DNA of 64,000 nucleotides from Dendrolimus kikuchii (Eukaryota > Arthropoda > Insecta > Lepidoptera > Lasiocampidae), in the NCBI GenBank assembly GCA_019925095.2, contig CM034412.1, forward strand, positions 13,616,001 to 13,680,000, in the 5' to 3' direction. A program made the position numbers and the translations under genes. Every line of letters begins with the position of its first letter. The first letter of the stretch is position 1. Positions 1 through 10,979 of the stretch are shown here, piece after piece. Under the pieces are notes generated by a model. The model ran no database searches, was not told the origin of the DNA, and was given only the letters and a program-made list of their open reading frames with translations.

Positions 1-1800
1 AATTGAGGCGGGGGGGGGGGGGGGGGAGTATTATTAGTCAGACCTTTAATAAAAAATATCAGTCGTTAGGACTGCACTTCAGAGATAAAAACTTGGTATC
101 TGAGCGTGACGGTCGTGCGAATTCAGTGCATTTTCCCCATCCTAGAAGTATCTACCGAAGTTTTCAATTTAAAAATCATGGCGATGTTCGATAAGGTCTT
201 TTTTAAGTCAATATGTTGGGAGGTACGTTCCTACACACACGTGTGTGCCTACAAGAATTACAAATTTTAGTAATTTCACTTTTAGCAACCTGGCAACATT
301 GGGTATTTAGGCTTTAGATCGGCGGTTAATGCAGCATTTCTAAATTCTAATATTATTCATTACAATTAATTTCGTCCTTAGAAAAATCTTTTAAAGTCAT
401 CCGACAAAAAAGTGAACTGGTTTATTAATGAAAATGTATTAAATATTTTCTCTTTCTAAACATGGCCGGATCTTCAAATAGGAGTGTTAATTTTGTAAAG
501 GCTGATACGCTAAACCTACCTAACATGTAATGTTATTAGAGTACATAGCTATACTCGTAGTACATATTGGAGAAATAAGAGGAGCTAAAATCCTGATGTA
601 AGTAGTTTTGTGAAGGTTTCTAAATTCAACATGTTCGTCCACAGATCTTCCTTCCTTCTTTCCTTTTATAACCTGTGTAGTATATTACTATTCCTGTCTG
701 TAAATTTCATCCATATAAGAAATCAGTAATGTTAATTATTAGTTAATATATGATTGATGTAAGTATACTTTGTGTTGAAGTCAAAATTCATCCAAAATGT
801 GCACCTATTTATAGAAAAATAGCTATATGTCTCACTTATTCATTAGAAACTGATTAAAATAATAATAATTACTTATTTGATAATTTGGTACAATCAATAA
901 ATCAGCAACCTATATTACTTTCTTAATAATCTATAATACAAGTAAAGTATCTCATATAAATACATACAAATAAAGGAACAGACATTGCACCACTGCCCTG
1001 GCGGTTAGATAGTGTGTTTGATTGCTAATGTATGTTATGGATCTGATCTTATACAACAAATTACCGACAAATATGAAACTCTCCAGTAGTTTTAAATATA
1101 TTCACTTGCCGGCTTAAAAGTGATTAATTAAGCACATCTATGGCTTGAAGGATTTCATGGAATATGAAGATTTGTGACCTTAATGATTGTAAATCTCTTA
1201 ATAATATGATTTTGATGTGTAACATACTTACTAATATGAAAAATTATGAGTTAAATAAGGACTATGCGAGTAATTAAATAGACACTTTATATCTTTTTTT
1301 TTCAGGTTCAGAAAAAATTAGCAACAACTTTTCTGCATAAGCAAGGGTTATGCTTGATCATAGAATTTTATGACTTATCCACTGCAGTTTACATGAAAAC
1401 TTTATGTATAGAAAAAACCAAATGCTAGCCTGCAGAAAAAAGAAAAAGATAAAACTGAACATTTCTGAAAAGCTTATATAATATGTCCTAAATTATTATT
1501 AATAAGTGTTTAAGTAAATAAACAAGTTTAACTGCTAAACGTTATTTATTATTTCATCTTGCAAAATAATAAGTCAAAAGATATATTTTATTAATCAATT
1601 CATATAAATATATGGCACATACAAATTTATAACTCGTAATGTGAACTCTTAAGACATCAGTCAAAGTAAAGCTAAAATATTTTTGGAGGAATGTTAAATA
1701 TTCATATATTGTTTACATTAATTATAACTAATAACATCTAGATTTATGTATATATAAAAATAAGTTATTTAAAATAGCCATCCTTGTTTTCAATTAATTA
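1..1800. other. AT-rich stretch without a recognised gene
   Basis: No convincing coding region is visible. A run of 17 G lies at 10-26. The rest is AT-rich with scattered short open frames that show no family motif or codon bias. I see nothing else to name here. Confidence 0.5.
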
Positions 1801-1819
1801 AGCTTTAAAGATATAGGCC

Positions 1820-2458
1820 ATTCTTCTATGGTGGTACTAATCTTTTCAGTCAGTTTCCATTTATTGATTTGGGCTCGCTTGAGATAAATTCAGGTTCTGG
1901 TGAACTTTTTGTATGCCATTAGCTCCAATGCAGTTCATAAAGAATACTCCAAAGAATTCAAGTCAGTACTCGACGAAGGCCAACCTATGCTCTGAACAAA
2001 GTCTGACAAATTGGCTTGCAACCAATGTTGGATTGAATTAGCTTCATGGGAGGGTACAGAGCCCTGTTAGAAAATCCACTGCTATCCAGCGAATAAAGTA
2101 TCACTTAATGCTTAAATCATTGTTTCCAATGTGTGATTTTGGACGTCCTTCTAACTTCTGGCGCAAGGTGTATTGTTTTGTCAGTTAAATTTTCTTCCAC
2201 CGTGATGATCTTCTCACCAGTAAACAGGTTATTTTTGGGATCGTATCTCTTGAAAAGATTTCGACATCGTTCCAATCGCCATTTACGAAGACGCTCGTTT
2301 ATATAATGCACTTTTCTTTGACTTTTAGTTAGAGACCATATGTAAGTATTCTCTTTACAGATATTTAAGAAATATTGGTCTGAAGAGATAGTATATACAT
2401 AATTTAATTCTGGAGTACGTCGAATAAAATGTTTGTTTATGTTGATGTTGTATGACAT
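1820..2458 (-). pseudogene. Decayed mariner/Tc1-type transposase fragment
   Basis: The minus strand from 2458 carries an open frame with the mariner-like block LFTGEKIITVEE. In this family that block normally reads LFTDEKI and holds the first catalytic aspartate; here it is glycine. Further down the strand, in shifted frames, comes GWPSSSTDLNSLEYSL near 1985-1910, the mariner block holding the third acidic residue. It is followed by a TGA where the family has tryptophan. Frameshifts and stops show that this is a dead copy. A fragment of the N-terminal part of what looks like the same family lies at 32170-32368. Confidence 0.75.
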
Positions 2459-2549
2459 AACAATGACATAAAAAGGAAAATGTCGGTCCTTTTGTATTTT
2501 GAAACTGAATGGCTACGGTATTCATATGCATTTCACCAGACGTATACAA

Positions 2550-2656
2550 GGGGATTGTACGTTTTTTGGAATTTTAACTAGACAGAAATGATTAGGAACA
2601 CTATTCCTCGAAATGGTTTTTCAAAAAGCTAAATTGAAAAAAAGTGAACAATCCCC
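2550..2656. mobile_element. Small terminal-inverted-repeat element (MITE-like)
   Basis: GGGGATTGT at 2550-2558 is matched by ACAATCCCC at 2648-2656. The similarity continues inward for roughly 28 bases with mismatches. It has no coding capacity. It lies just upstream (minus-strand sense) of the decayed mariner transposase, so it could also be the end of that element rather than an independent MITE. Confidence 0.5.
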
Positions 2657-2778
2657 ATTGTGTGAGAGAGATATTATTTGCGTTAAAATAACAATTTGTT
2701 TGGTAATTTCGCTAAATTAATGCCAATTGTTCTTATATGTAACAAGTCGTGGTAACAAACTGGCTAAGGTTCTAGGGT

Positions 2779-3090
2779 CTTTAACTCGTGTTGCAAATGA
2801 CGTATAAGTCGCGCGCAGAAGGTTATAGTATTGGGAATAGACAGTATACCCGCCACGCTTGTCCAAGGCGGCTTGGCAGGTTTGACACATCGGTTATCTC
2901 GATGTGAAGGTTGCATCACGATGTTTTCCTTCACCGTTCTTAGCACATGGTAATTGTAACAATATGCACATTAGGTCCGAAAACTGCCTAAGTGGTGCAT
3001 GCGTTCCGGCCAGGATCGAACCCGCGCCCTTTGAGTTCGGGACGCGTGCGCTAGCCATTACGCTACCACGACTATACTGTATTGTATTAC
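2779..3090 (-). mobile_element. tRNA-headed SINE, family S2
   Basis: Read on the minus strand, the element starts near 3085 with a tRNA-like head (CGTGGTAGCGTAATGG, then GGTTCGATCCTGG, a Pol III B-box). A body follows that is repeated at 9345-9620 (+) and 22520-22795 (-). The anticodon arm does not fold as a true tRNA gene, so this is a SINE and not a tRNA. Confidence 0.7.
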
Positions 3091-3180
3091 TTACTATTAT
3101 TGTATATACTTATGTAAAAAAATATATATATTCCAACAACTATTTATGTAACCTTTGTATCGACCCGTGACATAATGAAT

Positions 3181-3337
3181 TGTGTTCCGGCATTAGTGGC
3201 CAGGTTCCAGCATCCCATAAGAGAGCAGCAAAACATTTGAAGCACCTTTGGTGTTGTAAATGTCCATAGGCGATGGTAACCACTTTCCATCAGGTGGGCC
3301 GTCTGCCTGTCTGCTGTACTCATGCAAAAAAAAAACA
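3181..3337 (-). mobile_element. Interspersed repeat family R1, partial copy
   Basis: This is a partial inverse-orientation copy of the repeat described at 6305-6600. It shares the segments CCGGCATTAGTGGCCAGG and CATAGGCGATGGTAACC and ends in an A-run after the edge sequence ACTCATGCA. Confidence 0.8.
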
Positions 3338-4190
3338 GTATGTAGCAGTCACCGAGATCGTTTCAGACCGTATTAGTTTAACTGTCTGTACTTAATCTAT
3401 GCATCAATTAAGCATGCAATCGCATGCTCACGCGCATGTAGGGTGAAATCTTACCGATATACAACGTTGTACACTAATACTGTTACATTGATCTACTTTT
3501 ACATTTTGACGAATTAATCCGATGGTTTTATTAATCGAAATTTCAACTAATACTATGTTTATTTTACACCAAAGATAAACAGTAAAAGAAATCGTCGCTA
3601 AAGTCCGGTTTACACGTATTAAGTTAATTACAACTGGATGAAAACCTGAGTAGTCATTAGTTTGTTTAATAAACAAGTAAGTTATTTATGTCTTTCGATT
3701 TGGGGGAAACCAACCACAGCGATCCATCTAAACATAAACTGAAATAATTAAATGTTAATGAATACAGTTGTGTCCTTTCAGTTTAGTGGTTTTCAACCAA
3801 AATATTCAATTTAGCTGATTCGTCTAATATCAGTATTAAATTAAATTATGTAGTCACTTTTCGCCCTCGAAAAAAATATTTTTCAACACATTTGCTCAAA
3901 AAATGCATTTGCAAAGCCCATATACCTATTTCGAAAGTTAAACATACATCAAGCACCAAACAATGACACGTGCGGTGAAATAGGTACTCATACCTAAGTA
4001 GTTATTTCGCCGCACGCCCAACTATAAAATTTGGAAAAAAAAAAGAATTCCACCGAGGTGTTTCACATTACGAAAATGAATAAGCTGAATAATCGAACCG
4101 CCTTATAAGCGCTTTTGATCATTACATTTGTCTCACTTTAATATTATAGAGAAAATGAGACGAAAGATGTAGAGCTAGTTTTTATCACGC
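3338..4190. other. Gene-less AT-rich stretch
   Basis: Nothing recognisable apart from short open frames without motifs. The block near 3980-4016 contains a pair of similar GCGGCGAAATA-like strings in opposite orientation but no larger structure. Confidence 0.4.
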
Positions 4191-4379
4191 GGACGTGGCG
4201 CCATTTACAAATGCGCGCCATTTTCATATTAGAAACGTCAAAGACTGTTGCGACTTTCCGACTGATATTTGTTTGTTTTATTACCTATTGTACTGTTTTC
4301 TTGCAAATATGTTGAAAAACGTTGTATCACACGCGTGCGGTTGTTGGTATTTACAAACTCGTGACTATCGTAAGTACTA

Positions 4380-4620
4380 CCGCACTAGTAATGTTGCGAA
4401 CAGAGAGCACCCCCCTGACCCGCCCGCCGGAGCACACCTACTCTCCGCGCCTCGCATACCGCCGACGCCCATAGCTCGCATAATTAGCAGCTAGGCGTCT
4501 GACGGTACGCGGGATATAAAAGCGGCCTTGAAGGCAAAAGTTAATTCTTCACATCACAATTCACATTGACGACTTATCACTCTCTCTTTCGACTCTCTCG
4601 CACAATTTGTAATTGTATAT
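4380..4620 (+). promoter_or_regulatory. Putative Pol II core promoter or solo-LTR promoter
   Basis: A GC-rich block (about 4390-4510) stands out from the AT-rich surroundings and is followed by TATAAAAG at 4515-4522. An initiator-like CTTCACATCAC lies about 30 bases downstream. No gene can be recognised after it, and the following 200 bases are AT-rich with AATAAT motifs. A TGTTGCGAACAG string at 4394 could be an LTR edge, so a solo LTR is a reasonable alternative. No second copy is present in the window to confirm it. Confidence 0.4.
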
Positions 4621-4915
4621 TTCGATTTTAAGTTATTGTTTAATAATAATCATACAGTCCAATTTTATATCGAGTTTCATTTCCAAAGAAGAAGCAACTG
4701 CCACCAATAAGTATCATAAATACCTATTATTTATCCCAGAAACTACCCTATTTCTTGTGATATACCTATACCAAATTTCAGTAAAATTGGTAAAGTGGTT
4801 TTTCGGTAAAGCGTAACAAACAGCAGTACTTCAACCATTTAATACTAGTTTGGAAATAAGGATTTTCTATAAAGGAATAAACAAAGATAGAATATTTATG
4901 AGAACAAAACCTATT

Positions 4916-5334
4916 AGTTGAGGATCCACCGTCCATTATTGCCACTGATTACTATCAAGCTAATTTTCCTTGAGTAGCTTCATTTTGATGAGACGCCCGA
5001 CTTTTTATCTTACAAACATTTTCGAATGAGGTAGCAGGGATGAAATATGTCGATTTGATGATTCTCAAAAATGTATTACTAACTGGGTTTGTTTGTTAAA
5101 TCTCAAGGTAATGTATGCTTTGATCTAAGAGTCTCCTTTGATCAAACCATACATTTTGTAGGACAAATATTTTTTCGAATAATTCAGATAATTATCCCTG
5201 CTACCCTGTAGCTACCACAAACGAATATTTTTGTAAGGGAAAAAGTTGGGCGTCTCATCTAAATGAAGCTACCCACGAAAAATCAGCTTGATAGTAACCA
5301 GTAGCAAAAATGGACGTTGGATCCCCGACTATAT
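4916..5334. mobile_element. Fold-back element with ~150-base inverted arms
   Basis: The left arm (GGATCCACCGTCCATTATTG, then TACTATCAAGCTAATTTT, GTAGCTTCATTTTGATGAGA) returns inverted on the right as GGATCCAACGTCCATTTTTG, TACTATCAAGCTGATTTTTC and so on, with moderate divergence. The centre is itself a palindrome (ATGTATG...CATACAT around 5112-5154). It has no coding capacity. Its terminal structure is that of a non-autonomous DNA transposon. Confidence 0.8.
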
Positions 5335-5384
5335 TGTTTTGACTAAAAAATTATATGTTGGTGAGCAATAAATATTAAAAAAAA

Positions 5385-5860
5385 ACGAATAAGTGGCAAA
5401 ATGAATCGCAACAAAATTTTAACTTGAGTTTTACGGGGAAATTTGTTAATGTACTTGTCCAATTTGAAAACCTGCCCGTAAAATTTCAAGTTAAAATTTT
5501 GTTGCGATTCGTTTTGTCACTTGTCCGTTGTCATTCGTTTTCCACTTGTCCGTTGAAGTTTCACTTCTACTATGTGTCCCAGCACACATTTAGATTTTTC
5601 GCAGGTTTATTGCAAATTATGATTTGGTTAGGTTAGGTACATTTTAATGAATGCATTTTTTATTTAAACATATTTTATTTTATCAAACAAAAAAACTGAA
5701 TTCGATCCGGAACCAAAAAACGCACCCATAGTCTACTCTAAAATTATGCCGCCTCTCACCACGTCTAGTCTAAATTTATGCCGCTCCTCCACGCGGCCGT
5801 AACGCCTTTTCGTGACAGAAAAATCCTAAGACCCCCCGTCTATGTAGAAGTTTCACTTCA
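5385..5860 (+). mobile_element. Hairpin-bearing MITE, family B
   Basis: A 24-base arm GAATCGCAACAAAATTTTAA... near 5404 is inverted near 5511, forming a hairpin. The downstream part, including GTGTCCCAGCACACATTT and GACAGAAAAATCCTAAGACC, recurs at 19974-20455 (+) and 33478-34232 (-). It ends near GTAGAAGTTTCACTTC. No open frame is conserved between the copies. Confidence 0.75.
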
Positions 5861-6304
5861 AAAATCGTTGGTGAGTAAAATATAATCTATAATATTATTG
5901 AAGTTATTCCTTTTCAAAAACTGGATAGTTCAATGATGTAATTTAACTACACCCTCCATAATAAGTACTATAATGACCTTCACAATGTACAGTGATGTTA
6001 ATAACGCGTATGCAGATGTTCAGGCGGTTGGTTAGTCATGCTTAGCACGCCGTGACGCGCTGCGTGTTGGCCGTTATGGGACATATGCATGGTAGAAGCG
6101 CCACTGTCAAGGTTGAAAGGGTTCAGATGGCCTGGTACCATATTCGATAATGACCGGTTTTGTTTATATAAGATGGGCAAACAATTTGAGGATCCACTCA
6201 CCACCTCCAGTGGACATCGTCGCTGTTGCGTCACGTTTCATCGACCTATTTACTGATGTATAATTTAGCACAATTAAAGACCATGGCAAATACATGAACG
6301 TGAT

Positions 6305-6600
6305 TTTTTTTTATTGCAGGAGATCAGCAGACAGTCAGACGGCCCAATTGGTGGAAAGCGGTTACCATCGCCTATGGACATTTGCAACACCAAAGTTGCT
6401 ACAAAGGCGCTGCTGCTCTCTTAAGGGAGACTGGAACCTGGTCGCTAATGCCGGAACACAACTCAAGGTTGTTATGACGACATACTTTAGACCAGGGGTG
6501 GTAGCCATCCAGTCGGGCAAATGCCCTACCACCTGGCTGTGGGTTGTTAAGTCGCCTCTTACGACAGGCCGTCCATAATCTGCCAGCTGCCATCAAAATT
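6305..6600 (+). mobile_element. Interspersed repeat family R1, near full copy
   Basis: This is the best-preserved copy of a ~300-base family with at least eleven copies in the window: 3181-3337, 7285-7500, 7979-8210, 18942-19150, 20590-20912, 21095-21357, 22850-22990, 30303-30562, 53405-53690, 63695-63990 and this one. The left edge is a T-run followed by ATTGCAGGAG. The body includes GGCCCA...GGAAAGCGGTTACCATCGCC and ends after CGCCTCTTACGACAGGCCG. There is no tRNA-like head. The long open frame read through several copies probably reflects low divergence rather than a real gene. Confidence 0.85.
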
Positions 6601-6786
6601 GCCGCGCCAACACCAAGAGAATTATATCGTCTCTTTTACTCTAATACAAATTCTATGTAGTTAGAGGGAGAAAGCATCAGTTCAACGTTCGTTTCAATTA
6701 TCTGTATTTGACCACAAATTTGTGGTGCTTCCCAATTGGCCGTGTGTGACAGTTCGGCAATAAATTTGTGGTGGTTCCGTCTTAAA
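6580..6786 (+). repeat. Inverted repeat, left arm (partner 8781-8985)
   Basis: The segment from GCCAGCTGCCATCAAAATTG to TGGTGGTTCCGTCTTA is present in inverse orientation at 8781-8985 at high similarity. A degraded third piece lies near 10105-10215. The left arm abuts the end of an R1 repeat. Confidence 0.75.
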
Positions 6787-7284
6787 AGGTTAAATTAGGA
6801 ACAATGAAGAAATTAATATACTGCAAGAGTACAACAACTCGTCTTATTTTGTACTCCCCCTCTCGGGCGATTGAGCCATGGCCTCTCGCCAGTGGTGGGT
6901 CATCCTATCCAACGGAGTAACCATCATCGACGTACTATTCAACTTAACCAACCCCCACAGTCGCTTATAATATTTTTATGTTTCTTACATTTTCAAAATA
7001 TTAAACTAATAAATATTATTGGGGGCTTATGCTCGGTTTCTGAAGTACTTTTCTCATTTTTAGATTTTTTTTTTCTTTCTTTGGCTTCACTTTGAGTGTC
7101 AGAAGGGCACATAACTGTAATGACACGACGGTATTCAATAACATTGAATGATTCAAGTTTAAAGTTTATAATATATGTAATAACTTTAGTTGACTTATTC
7201 AAATTGAAAAACAGAAGTGAACCGTGTGCTATAGACTAAGCAAATAAAGAAATACGCGTTTCAACATAATTTGCATTTTTTTAA

Positions 7285-7500
7285 AGCGATTACCGTCGCC
7301 TTTGTACATTTGTAACGCAAAACGCGTTGCCAATGCGTTGCCGCTCTCTAAAGGGAGGAACGGCCGGAACTCAAGGTTCTTATGACGGCATATTGTAGAC
7401 CAGGTACTCATCCAGATGGGCAAATACCACCTGGCTGTGGGTTGTTTTGTCACCTCTTACGACAGACCAACCGGACGCAGAATTGTATTCTTTCTCCGTT
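7285..7500 (+). mobile_element. R1 repeat, internally deleted copy
   Basis: It carries the R1 markers ATTACCGTCGCC, CCGCTCTCTAAAGGGA and the closing CACCTCTTACGACAGACC, followed by TTCTTTCTCCGTTCCTGCACGGA. The stretch around CCGGCATTAGTG is missing. Confidence 0.75.
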
Positions 7501-7978
7501 CCTGCACGGACAAATTATTTGCATTTCAATGAGAGAGTATATATAATAAGAAACGCAGACGTAATCACAGGCAACGGATAATGTTCCGCAGATAAGTGGT
7601 AAACTTGCGATTCGCATTTAGAAACTACAACCTGCGCTCGTATATGTAAAAGGAAATGGTTTCACATTTCTTCCGTAGACACGATATCGCAATACGTGAT
7701 AATTTAATTTCTAAACCGACTCCGCTAGCATTCCGAGCCAAATCAAGAAGATGGTATGTTCAAAGTAATTAGGTTACTAAGTAGAAAATTGTCGGTAATA
7801 CCCGTTTAGCATATGTTCGTGCAGTTATTTTTGTTGTTGTGAAAATGATTTATATACACGCAATAGGGCTGCGGACAAAAATTTTAGAATAAATTCTTAT
7901 ATTTTTTACATATAAAATAACACAAGTAAAAATAATCACTTTTTATATTTTAATTTATTATATTGAAAAGCTGTCAAA

Positions 7979-8210
7979 GAGCCAGGTGGTAGAGTATTCG
8001 CCCGTCTGGATGGCTACCACCCCTGGTCTAGAGTACGCCGTCATAACAGTCTTGAGTTGTGTTCCGGCATTAGTGGCCAGGTTCCAGCCTTACATTAAAG
8101 AGCGGCAGCACATTGGTAGCACCTTTTGTGTTAGGCGACACTAGTAACCGCTTTCCATCTGATGGACCGTCTGCCTGCCTGCTGAACTCATGCAATAAAA
8201 AAAAACTGGC
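7979..8210 (-). mobile_element. R1 repeat, inverse copy
   Basis: It contains CCAGGTGGTAGAGTATTCGC, CTGGATGGCTACCACCCCTG and GTTCCGGCATTAGTGGCC. It ends at the family edge AACTCATGCAATAAAA with an A-run. Confidence 0.8.
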
Positions 8211-8439
8211 AAACGGCGGTTAGGCAATCGCCCGGTCTACGTTTGCCTACGAATGTGCTGACCACGCAGCGTTTGGTCATCGTTTAGGCTAATAATTAGA
8301 TTTTAAGTTAAAATAGTTTATAACAATTTAATTGTAATTAAATTAGTCTTGTAAGAACTGTCGAGTAATAATCTTGTCTTAAGAAATTGTTGTTTTAAGA
8401 CTTCTCCGCGCCACCCTACTTATCTCGACACATGTCATG

Positions 8440-9340
8440 AAAAGTGGTTACCGTCGCCTACAGACGTTTGCAACACCAGGAGTCACGCCAACGCGTCGCC
8501 AGCTTTAGGATGGGATAGGAGCAATGAGATCAAGCGGAGTAGGCGATTGCCATTTCCAGCAGCCCTGGCTATAGGCGAATAGAAATAACACGGGCAGTTT
8601 TTGTGGGTATTCCGGCAGTGGTAACCTACACCCACCAGGGTACGACCAGACCGGCGAGTCTCCACACGCCCTCACCGAGATCCCCACACTGTGATAAGTG
8701 GATTCCTCCTCACCAAAAAAGGAGCGACCGAAGAGGATTAGACAGGAGGAATATCGAAACTCTCACTCATCTATGAAACACAATTAATCTGTAAGACGGA
8801 ACCACCACAAATTTTTTGCCGAAACTGTCATACACGGCTCATTGGGAAGTCCCGTGGTTAAATACAGATAATTGAAATGAACGTTGAACTTATGCTTTCT
8901 CCCTCTAACTACATAGAATTTGTATAAGAATAAAAGAGACGATATAATTCTTTAGGTTTTGGCGCGGCAATTTTGATGGCAGCTTGTGGAAAAAAATAAT
9001 ATTAAATTTGGCCCTTATAGAAAGTTAACTAAAGGCTAGCCATGTCACGCCGATATGCTGTGAGAGCGTAGTATCACACCGATCGAACCGGTCTCAAGGG
9101 CTGTATTCAAAACGGCTCCAGTTTGGCTCTATCACGTCAAAAATCTACCTTCTAAAATATCATCATAGATCATTTTAATTGCGATTCTGGTAGAGTTAGA
9201 CTTCCCAGCTCATAGAACGTGGTAACCGTCGCCTATAGACATTCGCAACATCAGAAGCAAGGCCAACGTGTTACCAACCTTCAGGACGGGATAGAGTGAT
9301 GAGACAGATATATCAGACAGGAGGAATGGGTCTTTGAATC
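8440..9340 (+). repeat. Composite of family E repeats
   Basis: Markers such as GGTTACCGTCGCCTACAGAC, GCGTTGCCAGC-like and GGATGGGATAGGA at 8440-8770 and 9220-9340 recur at 34340-34740 and 56090-56360. The block AGTATCACACCGATCGAACC near 9070 also recurs in those copies in altered form. The inverted-repeat arm 8781-8985 interrupts the composite. There is no coding region. Confidence 0.6.
8781..8985 (-). repeat. Inverted repeat, right arm (partner 6580-6786)
   Basis: Reverse complement of 6580-6786 with a few substitutions and small indels. Together with the ~2 kb between the arms it could form a long stem-loop or mark two inverse insertions of one element. Confidence 0.75.
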
Positions 9341-9344
9341 CTGT

Positions 9345-9620
9345 CTTCGTGGTAGGGTAATGGCTAACGCACGTGTTCCAGACACGAAGGGCGCGGGTAC
9401 GATCCTAGCCGGAACGCATGCATCACTAGGCAGTTTTCTGACCTAATGTGCATAATGTTACATTCAACACGTGCTAACAACGGTGAAAGATAACATCGTG
9501 ATGCAACCTGCACATCGAGATAACCGATGTGTCAAAATTGCCAAGCCGCCTTGGACAAGTGTGGCGGGTATACTGTCCGTTCCCCTATAATGGGAGGCCC
9601 GAGCCCAGCAGTGGAACATT
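9345..9620 (+). mobile_element. tRNA-headed SINE, family S2
   Basis: Sense copy of the element at 2779-3090: CGTGGTAGGGTAATGGCTAA head, B-box degraded to GGTACGATCC, then the conserved body AGATAACCGATGTGTCAAA and a tail with AATGGGAGGCCCGAGCCCAG. Confidence 0.7.
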
Positions 9621-9639
9621 TATCAGCTGTTATTATTGA

Positions 9640-10540
9640 CTCCTTTTGGTCATTGAGAAAGATGAAGGTAAGAGACCTTGTGGTAGATCTCCAATTAGTA
9701 GTATACGCATATATAAAAATAAAAATAAATTGTATAAAGAAGCTTGTAGTAACAAAAGATTAAGAAAAAACAGATACTATGTGCCTATAGTTTATATAAA
9801 AGTTATTATAAGAATTAGAAGAGTACAAACATGTAATAGTACTTAAGAAACATTATAAAAATTCGTTGGAAAAGATTAAATAAAAGATGACCAAAAGAAA
9901 AGAAATAAAAAAAGTCAAAACGAAAAAAAGAAAAATAACCTCCTAAAAAAGTGAAAAGCCCGAGCAATCTCGTTCGCTCGGAGAGAAATAGAAATATCTC
10001 CAATTAGGTGGATTGACCATTTCTCTGATCTGCTAGTAGACATATCGATAAATTCGGCCAACCACTATGCTTAAAACAAATTTCGTTGCGAGGGGAGGGA
10101 TTATTCACTGCCATCAAAATTACGATCCTCAGCAATAAGGGAACGACTTATAAGAGAACTAAACTCCTTTTACTTGTGCCTACTCAGGACGTAAGTTTGT
10201 ACGCTCCTACAAATTCTATGAGGCCGCAATATTTAAGTCTGTTGATTCACACAAAGTCACAAATACACAACTAACAACAAAATTTACACATATACTCACA
10301 CCAACGCGCACTACCACCGCATTGCATCACACGCACAGTTCACAAACAAACCAAGACACACAAAGAGCCTAAAGATTAATAACCCAGACACAGAAAGAAA
10401 AAATAACACACATGGCACTAGTTAGGATAATATATATAGATATAGACATAAGTCACACACTGCACATGCACTTCCTCACAACACCAGCATGTAACAGATA
10501 CACTCTACATTAGTATAAGTTTAGTATTAAAATTAATATT
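9640..10540. other. Gene-less stretch
   Basis: A and AG-rich sequence without recognisable genes. A degraded echo of the inverted repeat of 6580-6786 is visible near 10105-10215 (CTGCCATCAAAATTACG, ACAAATTCTATGAG). Confidence 0.4.
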
Positions 10541-10979
10541 CTACCGACGGTTGTCTGTAATAGTAACTGATTGATTTTGAAGCTACCAATAACCGATGGT
10601 TAAGAGGGCTATACGAGCGTTTCACAAGCTCATTGACAATTGGTAATACTGTCGGTTATCAGTAACTTATTCCCTCCCAAGCGTTTTATTAACGCAACGT
10701 CGCTGCAATAGTAGGACACGCAACGTTATTCAGTAAGTTGAGGTATAACTACAAAATAAATACATTTTCAAAAGAAGAAGTCTTATTTGATATACGAGTA
10801 TCATTAAAAATCAATCTTTTAATTAATTTGCTTTAAAAATGCTTACAATCACAGAACCATCTTATATGAATTTTTCATGAACAAAACGCATTCATGAGAT
10901 ATCATAATAAACTTTTTAAATAATGATTGTTTCAATGTCAATAAAGTGAAAAGTTATAACTTTGTACTGTTAATTAAAA

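Noticed and set aside
2779..3090. Possible tRNA gene (B-box present), likewise at 33108 and 46440
   Set aside because: Each is followed by a repeated tRNA-unrelated body and a simple-repeat tail and is present in several copies, so these are SINE heads, not tRNA genes.
10540..10700. Terminal inverted repeats of the Harbinger element
   Set aside because: Strings such as TTGGTAAT and CCGATNGGT occur at both ends, but I could not align one continuous inverted repeat, so the ends are only estimated.
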